64,000 nt of DNA from Trichuris trichiura. Lineage: Eukaryota > Nematoda > Enoplea > Trichinellida > Trichuridae. Shown piece after piece: positions 10,501-20,582 of this stretch. The number at the start of each line of letters is the position of its first letter. Position 1 is the stretch's first letter. The stretch is from assembly GCA_037903355.1 (NCBI GenBank), contig JBAJFE010000060.1:1550001-1614000 (forward strand). Direction: 5' to 3'. The notes beneath the pieces were generated by a model that saw nothing but the letters and a program-made list of their open reading frames with translations, ran no database searches and was not told the DNA's origin. The translations under genes were made by a program, and so were the position numbers.

Positions 10501-12329
10501 ATGACGGGATCGGACGAATCCCGAAAGTTGCATGTTTTTTTTTCTGATTGAAAGTCCTTATTACAAGACATGCTAAATGCGAAGTATGTGATCTGCTCGT
10601 TACGGTAGAAGACCGGTTGTGATATTTAATTATTTTAATCGCTGTTATTTCGAGTGCAAGCTCGACCCGTCATCAGCGGTAAAGAAGGATGCAGATGTAA
10701 CATCCTTATCACAATGGGATTTCTACAGTAACCAACAGATCACATATTTTGCACGAAATTTTATTGTCGCGTACTAAGAAGTTAAATTTTCAAAAACAAT
10801 GCTAAATATTATAATATGGTAATCTGTTATTAGATTCTCAAAGCTTCGTACGCTTTTAGTGCTACCGTCGAGGTAATACAGTTTTTCGCTGTTATATTGC
10901 ATAATACAACAACATTCCTTCGACACTGCTTTATGGTAAATATAAACGCTTATGACAGGTGGCAAAACGATGCAGCATAACGCGTCGAAAGAATTTGGCT
11001 GCTCGTAAAGTCGCCGACTTTCACCAACCGAAATTTTTTTTAGCAACCGTTTACTTCAGGTTTGCAATATTGCTTCCAATAGGGAAGAAAGTGAAATTTT
11101 TTTAAAAAATTTCGTTTTGCTTAAATTACCTACCGTATCCCAGTGAATGCAGGTTCCTTTCGGCAAAAGTAGTTGTAAGTTTGTTTTCTGCTTTAGCGCT
11201 AAGCAGCCAGCCGTCCTCTTTTTTTCTTGCCTAAACCTACGCCGAAATGTCAGCGCTGTATTTTGGCTTGGGCAGAACAGAATAGCCGGTTTTCTTTTTT
11301 TGGAGAGAACCTGCATTTTGTTGCCTATGGTAACATTGTTTGCGGGGCTCAATTTTTCATGCTTTAACCGGAAAGTTGGCTATTTTTATTTTCTAAAATT
11401 ACCTTGGCAAATCCGCAATCATTATAGCTTGCTGAGCATTTGGTCACAGTGTAGTTGATGCTATGAAAAAGTGGTTTAGCTTTTTTTGAAGAATAGGACT
11501 AAGATGAAGGACGAAAAACGCTCCAAAGCTGAGCTCCAGCCGCACGGGTGCGTACATGGTTTAGTGAGAGCACGTAAACACGTTTATAACAGTGAACAGC
11601 CGGAAGCCAATCGGGTCGGCTTTTGCAGACGCCGTATTCGTCGTTTGCTTGAAAATTTGAATTTGCAAGTTTGCTGCTTTGTTGCATAAAGTTTTTTGTT
11701 ATTCGTTTAGCGATGGCAAAGGGCTGCAAATTCTGATCGACATTTACGCGCAGCGCACTTGGAAGCTTTGGAACAAAGACGATGTGTTGGCTTGGTTGAA
11801 GGCTGGAATTGATCGCTTCGCGTCGAAGTTTCGAGAATCGCCTCCCGAAATGTTGGCAACGTTGGAAATTCACGCAGCTGTGTAGGTTGCCAAATTGGGT
11901 TGTCCGCGTGTGCAAACCGCCGACATTTATCACCCTCGTTTAGACGGAAGGCGCAGTATTTTCGCTGTCCGCGGCCAGTTTACCGCCACATTTTTCTGTC
12001 CAAAAACTTAGACATTCCTTTGCCATCGGAATCGGTGTACACTTTCAATCCATTTCCGCCCGACGAGGAGGACGAACGCTTGAAAATGCAAAACAGTGGG
12101 CAGAATTTGGTCCCGCGATCGTGGATGTTCATCAATGTATTATTAGTGCACAATGCGGTTCATTTGCATATTGAATCCAATCCTTCTTTTTCAGTTGGAC
12201 TTGACTATGGATGCTCTGTTGGGAAGGACCCTTTTGGCAAGTCGGCAATTGTTTGAGTTAATTGGCTCAGTCAGCTCGCGTGGTAAAAAGCGTGCCAACA
12301 CCAGCAACAACAACAACAACAGCAATTAG
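7553..12329 (+). CDS. tcf25: TCF25 / NULP1 homologue (transcription factor 25; ribosome quality-control associated protein)
   Basis: Twelve exons join in phase: 7553-7714, 7828-8218, 8338-8468, 8523-8622, 8744-8837, 8889-8981, 9033-9141, 9187-9297, 9345-9463, 11711-11881, 11944-12136, 12195-12329, about 602 residues. The N-terminus is acidic then Lys-rich (low complexity, possible nuclear targeting). The body carries the family's hallmark blocks HPYHVNSMIQCSEM, YSLECSFHS, GDCRLDY..ENR, LEYCKLIL and LLPNIKYSVALA, and the late block CPRPVYRHIFLS. Human TCF25 has about 676 residues. The family is linked to the ribosome-quality-control complex (yeast Rqc1) and to transcriptional repression. The fifth intron is GC-AG. 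The ninth intron (9464-11710) is swollen by repeats. A 36-nt extra exon at 7757-7792 is possible. The C-terminus ends in an Asn run. Confidence 0.93.
9990..10105. repeat. degenerate TTAGGC-hairpin repeat
   Basis: Tracts CCTAAGCTTAAGCCTAA and ATAAGGCTAAGG form an imperfect hairpin, followed by GCCGGAAAGGAACCTGCATT. The same end string recurs at 11147-11325 and 54590-54620, so this is one fragment of a dispersed repeat family related to the MITE hairpins. Confidence 0.55.
10498..10530 (+). ncRNA. hammerhead-like core, mutated (copy 2)
   Basis: The sequence reads CCGATGA, then CGGGAT, a 7-nt loop, ATCCCG, then AAAGTTGC. The hairpin is perfect, but the first box has T to C at its second base, which would inactivate a hammerhead. 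It faces copy 3 on the opposite strand 110 bp away. Confidence 0.4.
10581..10750. repeat. foldback element with hammerhead-like core in the loop
   Basis: Arms at 10581-10623 and 10708-10750 are inverted copies (GTATGTGATCTG opposite CAGATCACATAT, TACGGTAGAA opposite TTCTACAGTA), with mismatches. The loop holds the minus-strand core at 10645-10676. The arrangement is the same as in the foldbacks at 627-1100, 48861-49111 and 49673-49835, with different arm sequence. Confidence 0.75.
10641..10676 (-). ncRNA. hammerhead-like core (copy 3)
   Basis: On the reverse strand the sequence reads CTGATGA, then CGGGT, a 9-nt loop, ACTCG, then AAATAAC. The first box is the most common natural hammerhead version. 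The stem has one G-U pair. The bases after GAAA differ from the GCTC seen in most copies. Confidence 0.45.
11147..11325. repeat. short hairpin repeat with GAACCTGCATTT ends
   Basis: The left end reads AATGCA-GGTTCCTTTCGG and the right end GAGAACCTGCATTT, forming terminal inverted repeats of about 15 bp around a sequence with degenerate TTAGGC-like tracts. There is no coding potential. It lies inside the TCF25 ninth intron. Confidence 0.55.
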
Positions 12330-12382
12330 CATATTGTACTAATATTATTGTTTATAGTATTGTTACGTGCGAAAGTTTGGGA

Positions 12383-12388
12383 AATAAA
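12383..12388 (+). terminator. polyadenylation signal of TCF25
   Basis: AATAAA lies 54 bp after the TCF25 stop codon, at the expected distance for a compact 3' UTR. About 340 bp separate it from the stop codon of the convergent KANK gene. Confidence 0.6.
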
Positions 12389-12729
12389 GATGCCTTAAAG
12401 AGAGTTTTAAACTGCGCGTTAAAGTTGAGCTTCCTCTCAGGTGAACTACTTCATTCAGTGACGTCAGCATGAACTGTTGGTTGTTTGCGCAAGGTTTGAA
12501 TTTGGGCCCAAATTTGCAGCCCTTCGCTCTTGCGCAGAAAAGCATATTTCGTCGTCATTGATTTATTAAATGGAGAAGTTTGTTTCAAATAGAGGGATCG
12601 GATGTCGTCTACACAACTTCTTGGCTCGAATTAATCCTTGTTGGAACGTCGGCGATATCGGACAGCTTTGTTACCCAATGTTGGCTTTTCGTCATTGCCA
12701 AGAAGCACATTTCAATTGGATATTTTATA

Positions 12730-15700
12730 CTACAGGTAATCTCTTGTTCCCTGAAAGAACAACGTAAGCAGCTAAGCTTTTGTTGATCATTGCTCACCGG
12801 CAGGGATGAATGGTCGTGATTCAGGTGAGCGTATATCAGCAAACCGATATCCTTATAGCCATTCTCGACGGCGATTGCCAGCGCGGTGCTTCCTTCCTGA
12901 AGAGTCAATCCATTTAGGTATGCCTTCGAAAATGTTAAATAAAGGTAATATGCTAATCATTGATTGTTCGCTTTCGCGTAGGTTTTGCCAAAATGATGTA
13001 ATGAATATATATTTGCATAACTGACCTGATCAACCATGCTGGCATCGATTTGGGGAAGGTCAAGAAGGAGACGTACGATTTCCTTATGGCCATGTTCGGC
13101 GGCACACATAAGAGCCGTTGAACCGTCCTCGTCTTGCAGGTTTACGTCGGCTCCATTTTCGATGAGCATTGTTACCGCGTCCATCTTACCATGGCTTGCC
13201 GCTAACATGATCGCCGTTTGGCCGTGCTGAAGTGCGTACAAGCTGTTCAACTGCGAAATCCAGAAAAAGATAAGTACGGCCATCTCTTCTGTTTACAGGT
13301 AGATAAGCATAAATGTTAATTTCTTTTTTAGCGCCTTGATGACGTCACATGTGTCAACTCTTGGCGGTTTAGGACATCACTTCAGCCTACTACTACAACT
13401 ACGTGGTGTGACCACCCTGGAAAAGGTTTTTTTAAATTGGCATTTCAATTAACCGCCTGGGGAGTACTGTATGCAAAATGAAAATCAGGTTCTGTTAGCG
13501 CGAGTAGCTGTCGGCTTTAAGCTTAGGCTTGAATTGATAGAACTTGATTTTACTTTTTTACCTACAGTATTTATCAGGCGTTTTACTTTTAGAAAAAAAA
13601 CATCCATGAAGAGAAAAACTTTAACCTAAATTAAATACTTATTAAAACTTATGAATTCCTTCCTTCTACGCATTTAGAGTTTATGAAAAGCCAGTTGTCT
13701 ATTTATGCATGTATGCCGTGTTGTTAAGGTGAACAATTGCTTCCTACCTGTTTTGTTCGAATATTGACGTTGGCCATTTGAAACAATCGTTGCATAACTA
13801 CTCTGTTGGTATCGGTGAGATCAGCGGATAGAGCAGCCAGCATTGCTGGCGTGTATCCAGCCTTGTTTGGCTTGTCCACTTCGCATTGCTTACAGTCAAG
13901 TAGCAAGCTGACGACGTCGAAGTTGCCATGCGAGACGGAATAGTGCAAAGCCGAGTTGTCCTTAAAAGGGAAATAAAACTACCTGCCGGGCTTTATGATG
14001 GGGAACAGCTTACATTCTCGTCGGATATGTTAACGACCATTTTGAGAAGCTGCTGGCCGCGGGTTTCGACCAGCTTAAGGAACTTCTCTACCTGAGCAGC
14101 GTCGGCGGTTCGCCGGGCGGCTGCTTTCAACCATGTATGCCGGACGTAATGTCTTGCCCATTCCTGCGAACAAAAAACAAGCATACACATAACGTCCGCG
14201 TACGCCCGTTGCTTACCTGAAGCTCGTCGACCGAATCGGCTGTCACTTTTGAACTTTCTTCAAGTAGTCGAAGCGCTTCCTCCAAGGTTTCTCGTTGGCT
14301 ACTTCTGCGTATTAAGTCATTGGCCGCCTTTGGCCTTTTATGGCTTTGGTCATCGTTTGCGCTATTGGGGCGTTCAGTGTCGGACGTTTCGCTGTCCGAA
14401 ACGGCAACGGTGCCTTGGCGGTTCACCGAATGGAATTTCCTTTTATCCGCCCTCTTGCCTGGTGCTCGCAGAGGTTGCGGTTCGTCTTGACCATTGTTTT
14501 GAGCGTCCGATTGTATTGTCGGTTTGGAACTCTGCTGTTGACCAGCCGATGGTGCTTTGCCTTTCTTGGACGACGATGGATCGTCGTTGGACGTTAACTT
14601 TTTCACTTCGGGTCGACCTTTGGCGCCTCGAACAGGCGCAACTGGCTGACGGTCGTTGCGCTGCTTATCTTTGCCGGAACACTTGGATTCAATGAAAGCC
14701 AAGTGGTCACCTTTGTTTTTGGCAACACGTACGCTAGATGACGCCGTAGTCGACCGTCGGAAATAGCCATTAGCGAAAGAATTATTCGCTCGATTACTTT
14801 TATCTATGGTGAGCAGTTTCTTAACAGCAGCAGCTTTGGACAGGTGAAAAGCTCGAGTGGGTCTCGGTTTGGTTATGTCAAATTTGTGAGTGGGTGACCG
14901 GGCACCCTGCGAACTTGATGGTTCGGTATCGTCGTCATCCAGCGCGGAGTCGTCTGAGTATTGCGATTCCTCCAGGCTGAATAATCGATTGCTGACTTCC
15001 TCTTCTTCTTCTTCTTCTCGGCGGGGGTTCATCTCCATAGGAATTAATTCAGCATTCAACTCCAGTGGTAGGATATTGTCCTCGACAAGTTGTTCCTTAC
15101 TTACGGAATGCTCATCTTCACTGTTGGCAACAGGTGACGCGGGTGAAGAATCGAAGCTTCTTCCAGTGGGTAATTTCTTAGTATGGACAACTATATTCAA
15201 ATGAGTAAAATGTATGCTGACTTACCTCGCTACCGCCGAGCGCATTCCTACGCTTCCAGGATAATGGAGAAGTTAAAGCGCTAAGACGGAACTTCTTCCG
15301 GTCGGTATCGAACGTAGAATCGGTTACTTCGGGAAGGATGCTTTCCGAAAACGGGTCCGCGTTGGTCGAAGTACCAATGGTCATTGTTTTAACTTTAGTC
15401 AAAGCCGCAAATTCTCTTGTTTTAAGGCTGGTCGCCACGGCTTTGCTAAACATGACAGTCTGTTCCGTCATGCTTGAAGAGTCCAACAATTTCGGTCGAT
15501 CGGTGTTGGTTTCCGCTGTTCGCCTTCGAGAATCGACAGGCGTATCTTCGTGACAAGTACCGACGCAGACTGATCTGCTTGTTGTTGTATTCGATATGGT
15601 GTTGGTAGCGATGGAAATTTTAGAAATTTGTTTCTCTTCGGTATTCGTCGTTGCATTCGTCTTTGTAATTAAGTCCTTTGTATCCGTACCGCTGCAGCTA

Positions 15701-17648
15701 TGCGCAACAAAACTGGTAGAGCAACTTTTGTCAACGAACTCTGTACAAGTTTGAATGGCCGTCGATTGAAGTAAACAAGAGGGCCCTGGAAGGTTCTCCC
15801 GCGCTTGGCAGTCCGTGCTTGTAGAGCAATCCATCGTCTCTATTTCGTCAAACGTCTTGCATGGATCCGTGTTGAAACCGATGCTGTTCTTTAGCGGTGC
15901 CTCCGTCGAAACATTTGCATGCTTCCAATAGCCGGATGCCAAAAGAAATGCTTTGTCGACTTCGGACGACGCATCAGCCACGCAAACAGTGTCAGTACAT
16001 ACTTCAACGCAAGAATAATCGGGGTTTTCTGTATTCACTTCGGCGCATTGGACTTGAACACATTCAGTTTCCATAGCACAATCCTTCGATGCTACTACTA
16101 CGGTTAGGTTTTCTGTTTCAACGATTTTGTCGAGCTTTTGAATTGCTGTATGTTCAACCAAAGGCATTCTGGTGCTCGCATCCACTTTGACTACAGCGTC
16201 TGTGCTCACTGCTCGAGTGACCAAACTTTTGGCTCTCAACTTTACGCATACAAGGCAAAGACAATTGTCAGTTTCCGTAGCGTGATCGGTCGTCGAAACT
16301 TCCGTCCTGTTGGGTTCAATGGAAGCGAGCTCTGAAATTCCCGCTTTTATGGTAGTGTTGCAAAAAGGCGAAAGTAGAAGCGATGTACTTTTTTGGCAAA
16401 AGCTGCACAACCGTTCGTCGTTAACATTTTCGACGGGACTGTTCAAACTTTGGCCCTCCGAACGTACGACCTTAGCTTCGACGAGCTCGCTGTCCAAACG
16501 CAAAGAATGAATAGCTACTTGGTGGAATGGCGGCTCAAGCTTCTCCTCGTCCCATTTCTGAAACAAACGCGCAAGATTTAATGCCATTAATGGAGCTACG
16601 CATTATTGTTCAAAAATTACCACTGTGTGTGGGCGTACGTCTTGCTTGGCCTGCTCGTTTGTGGTATGCCGTCCGGTAATTGACTGGGACACAGTGGCGG
16701 AAATGGGCGCCTGAAACGGTGGTGACGGAATATCCCGCGCCAACGTTTTTTCGAATTGTTGACCGGATTCGCGACGGTTCGGCACGTTTGACGGCGTTTC
16801 AAGTCTGAAAATGTAGAGGGTATGCGCTGTTAGGCCTTGATCACCGTTCGATAAAGTAAACATTAAGGAAACAATCAGTCACTCCCGAAAGGAAGAAAAA
16901 TGGCAAGTTTTTTTCACCGACCTTCCAACAAGACAGGTAAGATGTGCTTTATTTTAAAGTGTTCTCCGGATAGAAGTTCAATCTGAGACCTAGTTCAGTT
17001 AGGCCCTTTCAATTTCTTAACGAAGATAAGCACAGGACAAGCTTCCTTACATGGTCGCGTTTTCCACGCCAAATATTGACTTTATGCTGTTTTGAGCTTG
17101 CATCCGTTAATATTAATAAGCTTTTTAAAAGGGACAGCAAGATGGTTGCTCCGTGCCAATTCGCAGTTACTGATAATTAAGCAATTGGAATTCAAATACT
17201 TCCTTACTTAGGCAACTGCTTCTGCGACGTGCGTTAAGTAGAGCAAAATTTTTGCTGATAAAACCCAGTTCCCTGAAACCGGAAGTTACCCAGTCTGGTT
17301 ATAACAAATTAGCCAAAATCACGTACGCGCAATTGTTTGGAATTAATGATCATTCGCAACTTGAGCAAAGGCGGGAAAACCAATATTCAAAATAATATTT
17401 CGCTTAAGTCAAATCCCGGAAATTGAATATCCGTTTGGTCTGTACGTATCCGCGCGAGGTGACAGTCGTAATCCTTAGGCCCAATCCCGAAAAAGTAAAA
17501 GTCCTAAAAAGTTTCAAATCCCAAAGACCGGATTCGTGAAATGCAAATTTTTGAAAAGCAAATCATCTCAATTCCATAGTCGTTTTGCTATAATGCATTC
17601 GCCTATAAGTCTGAAATGGAATAGTAAGTTACCTATTGGTGTAACAAA

Positions 17649-17697
<49 letters not shown>

Positions 17698-20510
17698 CTA
17701 GCGTCAAACTGAACGCAGTAAGGTGAAAAATAAGAAGATAATACTGCGATAAACTAAAACAGAATACAACTAGAATACAAAAAGTAAAAAATAATGCACT
17801 AGCGAGTTTTTGGGTTATGTTTTGTTTACTATTCATGCACGCACTTTTTAAGTTTATGTTATACTTTTTTTGCTTATTATTTATACTTTCGGAATTTGCA
17901 CAATTTTGACCTGCCGGACCCTGGATCATTCCAGACTTGAATATTCAGAATTATGGCCCAAAAATGTTGTCCATTTTCTCGGTAGTCGATATCATGGGTC
18001 AGACTTTTCCTATGCCAATGGAAAACGAGTTCTAAACCAACCGCTGAGCTCTAATCAAAATCAAGGTTACTTTATTAATAATACATACAGACGTACTGAG
18101 GTAATGTCCCAATGCTTTTAAACGAAGCCCGCCGATTCTGGTTAACACCTGTTGGACGTATAGATGCATGATACCTAAACGTTATTTGAGCATATGCATG
18201 TCTGTGGCCCTCGAATGTGTCAGCTCTTACTTGACTATCGACTATCAACAACTAAGCTTGGGCTTAGGCTTAGGCACTTTCAGGGTCATTTGATCTTTGC
18301 AGTTAAAAAGGTTTAAACCCCAGCCTGCCTTGTGACATTCCATTTTCCCGCGGTCCTTATCCCTTTAGATTTACGCAAGGATGGACTTCTGCTCAATTTC
18401 GCTTATTGCAATGGAATTTCTGCTAGGTAAAACATCGTCACGTTACACCGCGCATAATTACCCTCTCTAGTTTTGGGAAACACGCTTGTTATCCCCAAAA
18501 AAAGCTCCGTAGTGAATTAAAAGCCATTGAATGTTCGCAGAATGTCGTCTATTCCTTTCCGTATGCCTTTGCGCGCAACTTAAGCTTAAGTTATTACAAA
18601 GTTCCAACTTACGGATATTGTTACATTCAACAAAGTGTGCAACACTTACTTGGCACCATTCCATATTTGGCAATCTAATTTTGCAATTGGAATGTTTTCG
18701 TCGCATTGCGGAATGGTGTTGTTTGAGAAGTTGCCAAGATCATTATGAGGGTAACGAAGCAGATGCTTTGATCTGCGAAGAGAGGCGGCGCAGTCGGCGG
18801 ATCGACTGGCAATCTCGGAATCGGATGTGTAGTTGACCACTTTGCCAAAGCGCCGGCGGCCATTGGAAACCGGCGTGGACGAACTTGACGACAGCCGACG
18901 AATGGACGGAAAACTGTTCAGGTTTAGAGATTCCGTAACACCATCCGACTTCAAAGAACATCCAAGGTCGGCGGACCCTGAGCTAAACGAACGACCTGAA
19001 CGACTATGTTCTCGAGCTGCGTACGCGCTGCTTAATGAAGTAGAATTCTGCTTTCGCATTTTGCCGGCGAAATCTTCTACTTCCGATATCCGTACTCCGC
19101 AAGGTACCTTGCAGCTCGTTTCGTCCGTTAGAGAGGTACTTGAAGGAATTTTGCCATGGCCTCTACGAACACTATTTTTAAAATGATCTGCTGCTTTTGA
19201 AGAAAAGCCTTTGCGTCGGCTGGACAGTTCCTTCGAAGCTGCGGCATTCCATTGCCTTGCCAGGCTTTCTTTTTCGTCTTTTATTCTACACATCTCGTAG
19301 GTCATTCTTGGCGATAGGCGTATACGATTTTCCAGATGCTCTATGTGATTTAACGAATGTTTCATATGGCGATGAACAGCCTTAAAATAGTAGCCTTAGC
19401 CCGAAGGTGTATTGGCGCGCTTAGGCTTAAGCTTACCTCCAATAGTTCGGATACGGATTTGGAGACCTCTTGGCCAAGGTTTGAAGCATCGCTGGTCGCC
19501 AAGCAACTGTCGGACGTTAGCGAAACGGGCGATTCGGATGAACGCATTGAATTTGATAAGTTGTGAAGATCGGTGGCCACTTCACCGGACAAATTTAAGA
19601 ATACCGGCATTGATGCGCCGCCTGCTAGCCGACTGGGCGCCTCTTTGCCTGAATGACTTTTTATTGAGACCGATTTGGCAGAACTTAAACTTGGTCTCGT
19701 TTCACCACCGTTAATTGACCTCAGCGCTTCCGCGGACGTTTTTGATTCAGTTAATGTTGACAATGGAGGCGGACCTGCGGTTGCCCTTCCGGCATTTCGA
19801 TACTTGTCTATACATGCTGAGCCGTACGCTTTTGTCGGCAGATAAGCACAGTCGGATGTGTATCCTTCCGTTCTACCAGAGCTCGCCTTAATAGCCGGAG
19901 TACGGAAGGAGCCATTGCGACGAAATGCTTCAAGCTCATTGTCGCTGCAGTAGTCTTTATCGTTACGCGATACGACGGCACCGCGTGGAAGTGTACCACT
20001 GCTTCTGCTGAGCGTTTCTTCAAAATCGCTGACCAAGTTTTCCAACGAATCCGAAAATATGCACGACGAGATAGACGAGTCCGCTGCGAGCTCATTTGGG
20101 GACATTAGACGCCGATGGAAGTTTTCCGCTTTTGTCCAATCGTATTTGTCGACTTGACGAGTTTGGCAATAACCTTCTTGCGAACCGGGCTTCCTCCAGC
20201 TGGTCTGCTTAGTGCTATGATACTTGGACAAGTTTTTGGAACGCCTTCGCGCATGTTGTAAACTTAGAGGATGACGTAGGTTGGTCGAGTAGAGACGGCA
20301 AGTTGAATTATTGTTCTCCGCGTACTTGACGAAGTCCAAATCTATATGATATCCGTACGGACAGCAGTAGCATTTCGTTGTTTTTCGTGGCTGCTCCATT
20401 GGCGGCAATGTTTTCGACCCTATAGTGGCGGCAAACCTCACGGCTGCTGGTCTGTCGGCAAGTCGACTTGATTCCCTGCTTCGTTGGTAACTGTTGGTGA
20501 ACCAATGCAT
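12730..20510 (-). CDS. vab-19: KANK family protein (KN motif and ankyrin repeats), VAB-19 homologue
   Basis: Ten exons join in phase: 20510-19437, 19380-18650, 16804-16621, 16557-15226, 15176-14217, 14163-14014, 13960-13748, 13226-13026, 12896-12798, 12750-12730, about 1654 residues. The KN motif is at residues 48-67 ([14 protein letters not shown]). A short coiled-coil follows at the exon 1/2 junction ([21 protein letters not shown]). The middle is long, disordered, and Ser/Thr-rich. The C-terminus has five ankyrin repeats with the family's own wording ([76 protein letters not shown]). KANK proteins link talin at adhesions to cortical microtubule capture, and VAB-19 supports epidermal attachment in C. 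elegans. The frame stays open upstream to a possible splice acceptor at 20582, so an extra 5' exon is possible. The last exon is 21 nt; reading through instead would end at 12609. Confidence 0.93.
15226..16557 (-). other. Thr-x-Thr-rich repetitive region in KANK exon 4
   Basis: This single exon encodes a long stretch with many short degenerate repeats of the form (V/A/N)xTxT. Examples are VSTDA, TETDN, VNTEN, VCTDT, NTDPC, STSTD, IQTCTE, GTDTK, TNTEE, IATNT, ETNTD and GTSTN, spaced 10-40 residues apart with interspersed cysteines. Vertebrate KANK proteins also have low-complexity middle regions. TxT-type motifs can bind dynein light chain LC8, but no canonical TQT is present here, so a binding role is only a suggestion. 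Confidence 0.6.
16805..18649. other. 1.8 kb intron of KANK gene with repeats
   Basis: It contains an (AAT)n microsatellite at 17649-17695, an interstitial telomere-type tract (GGGCTTAGGCTTAGGC) near 18257-18272, and one member of the AATCCCGAAAA repeat family near 17480-17530. No exon that keeps phase was found inside. Confidence 0.6.
17649..17695. repeat. (AAT)n microsatellite
   Basis: About 15 tandem AAT units. On the reverse strand it produces a poly-Leu open frame that is not a gene. Confidence 0.95.
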
Positions 20511-20582
20511 CCTGGCCGTTGAGCAACTGCTGCCAGGTTGACCAAGGGCGCCTCCGGGTACCTCTGACTCACAACAGTCCTA

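Larger units (their letters stand above)
9464..11710. other. repeat-filled ninth intron of TCF25
   Basis: This 2.2 kb intron contrasts with the 35-120 bp introns in the rest of the gene. It contains hairpin repeats related to the TTAGGC MITEs around 9960-10110 and 11147-11325, which share the end string GGAACCTGCATTT. It also holds a hammerhead-bearing foldback at 10498-10750. No exon is needed here, because the flanking exons join in phase across a conserved protein block. Confidence 0.7.
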
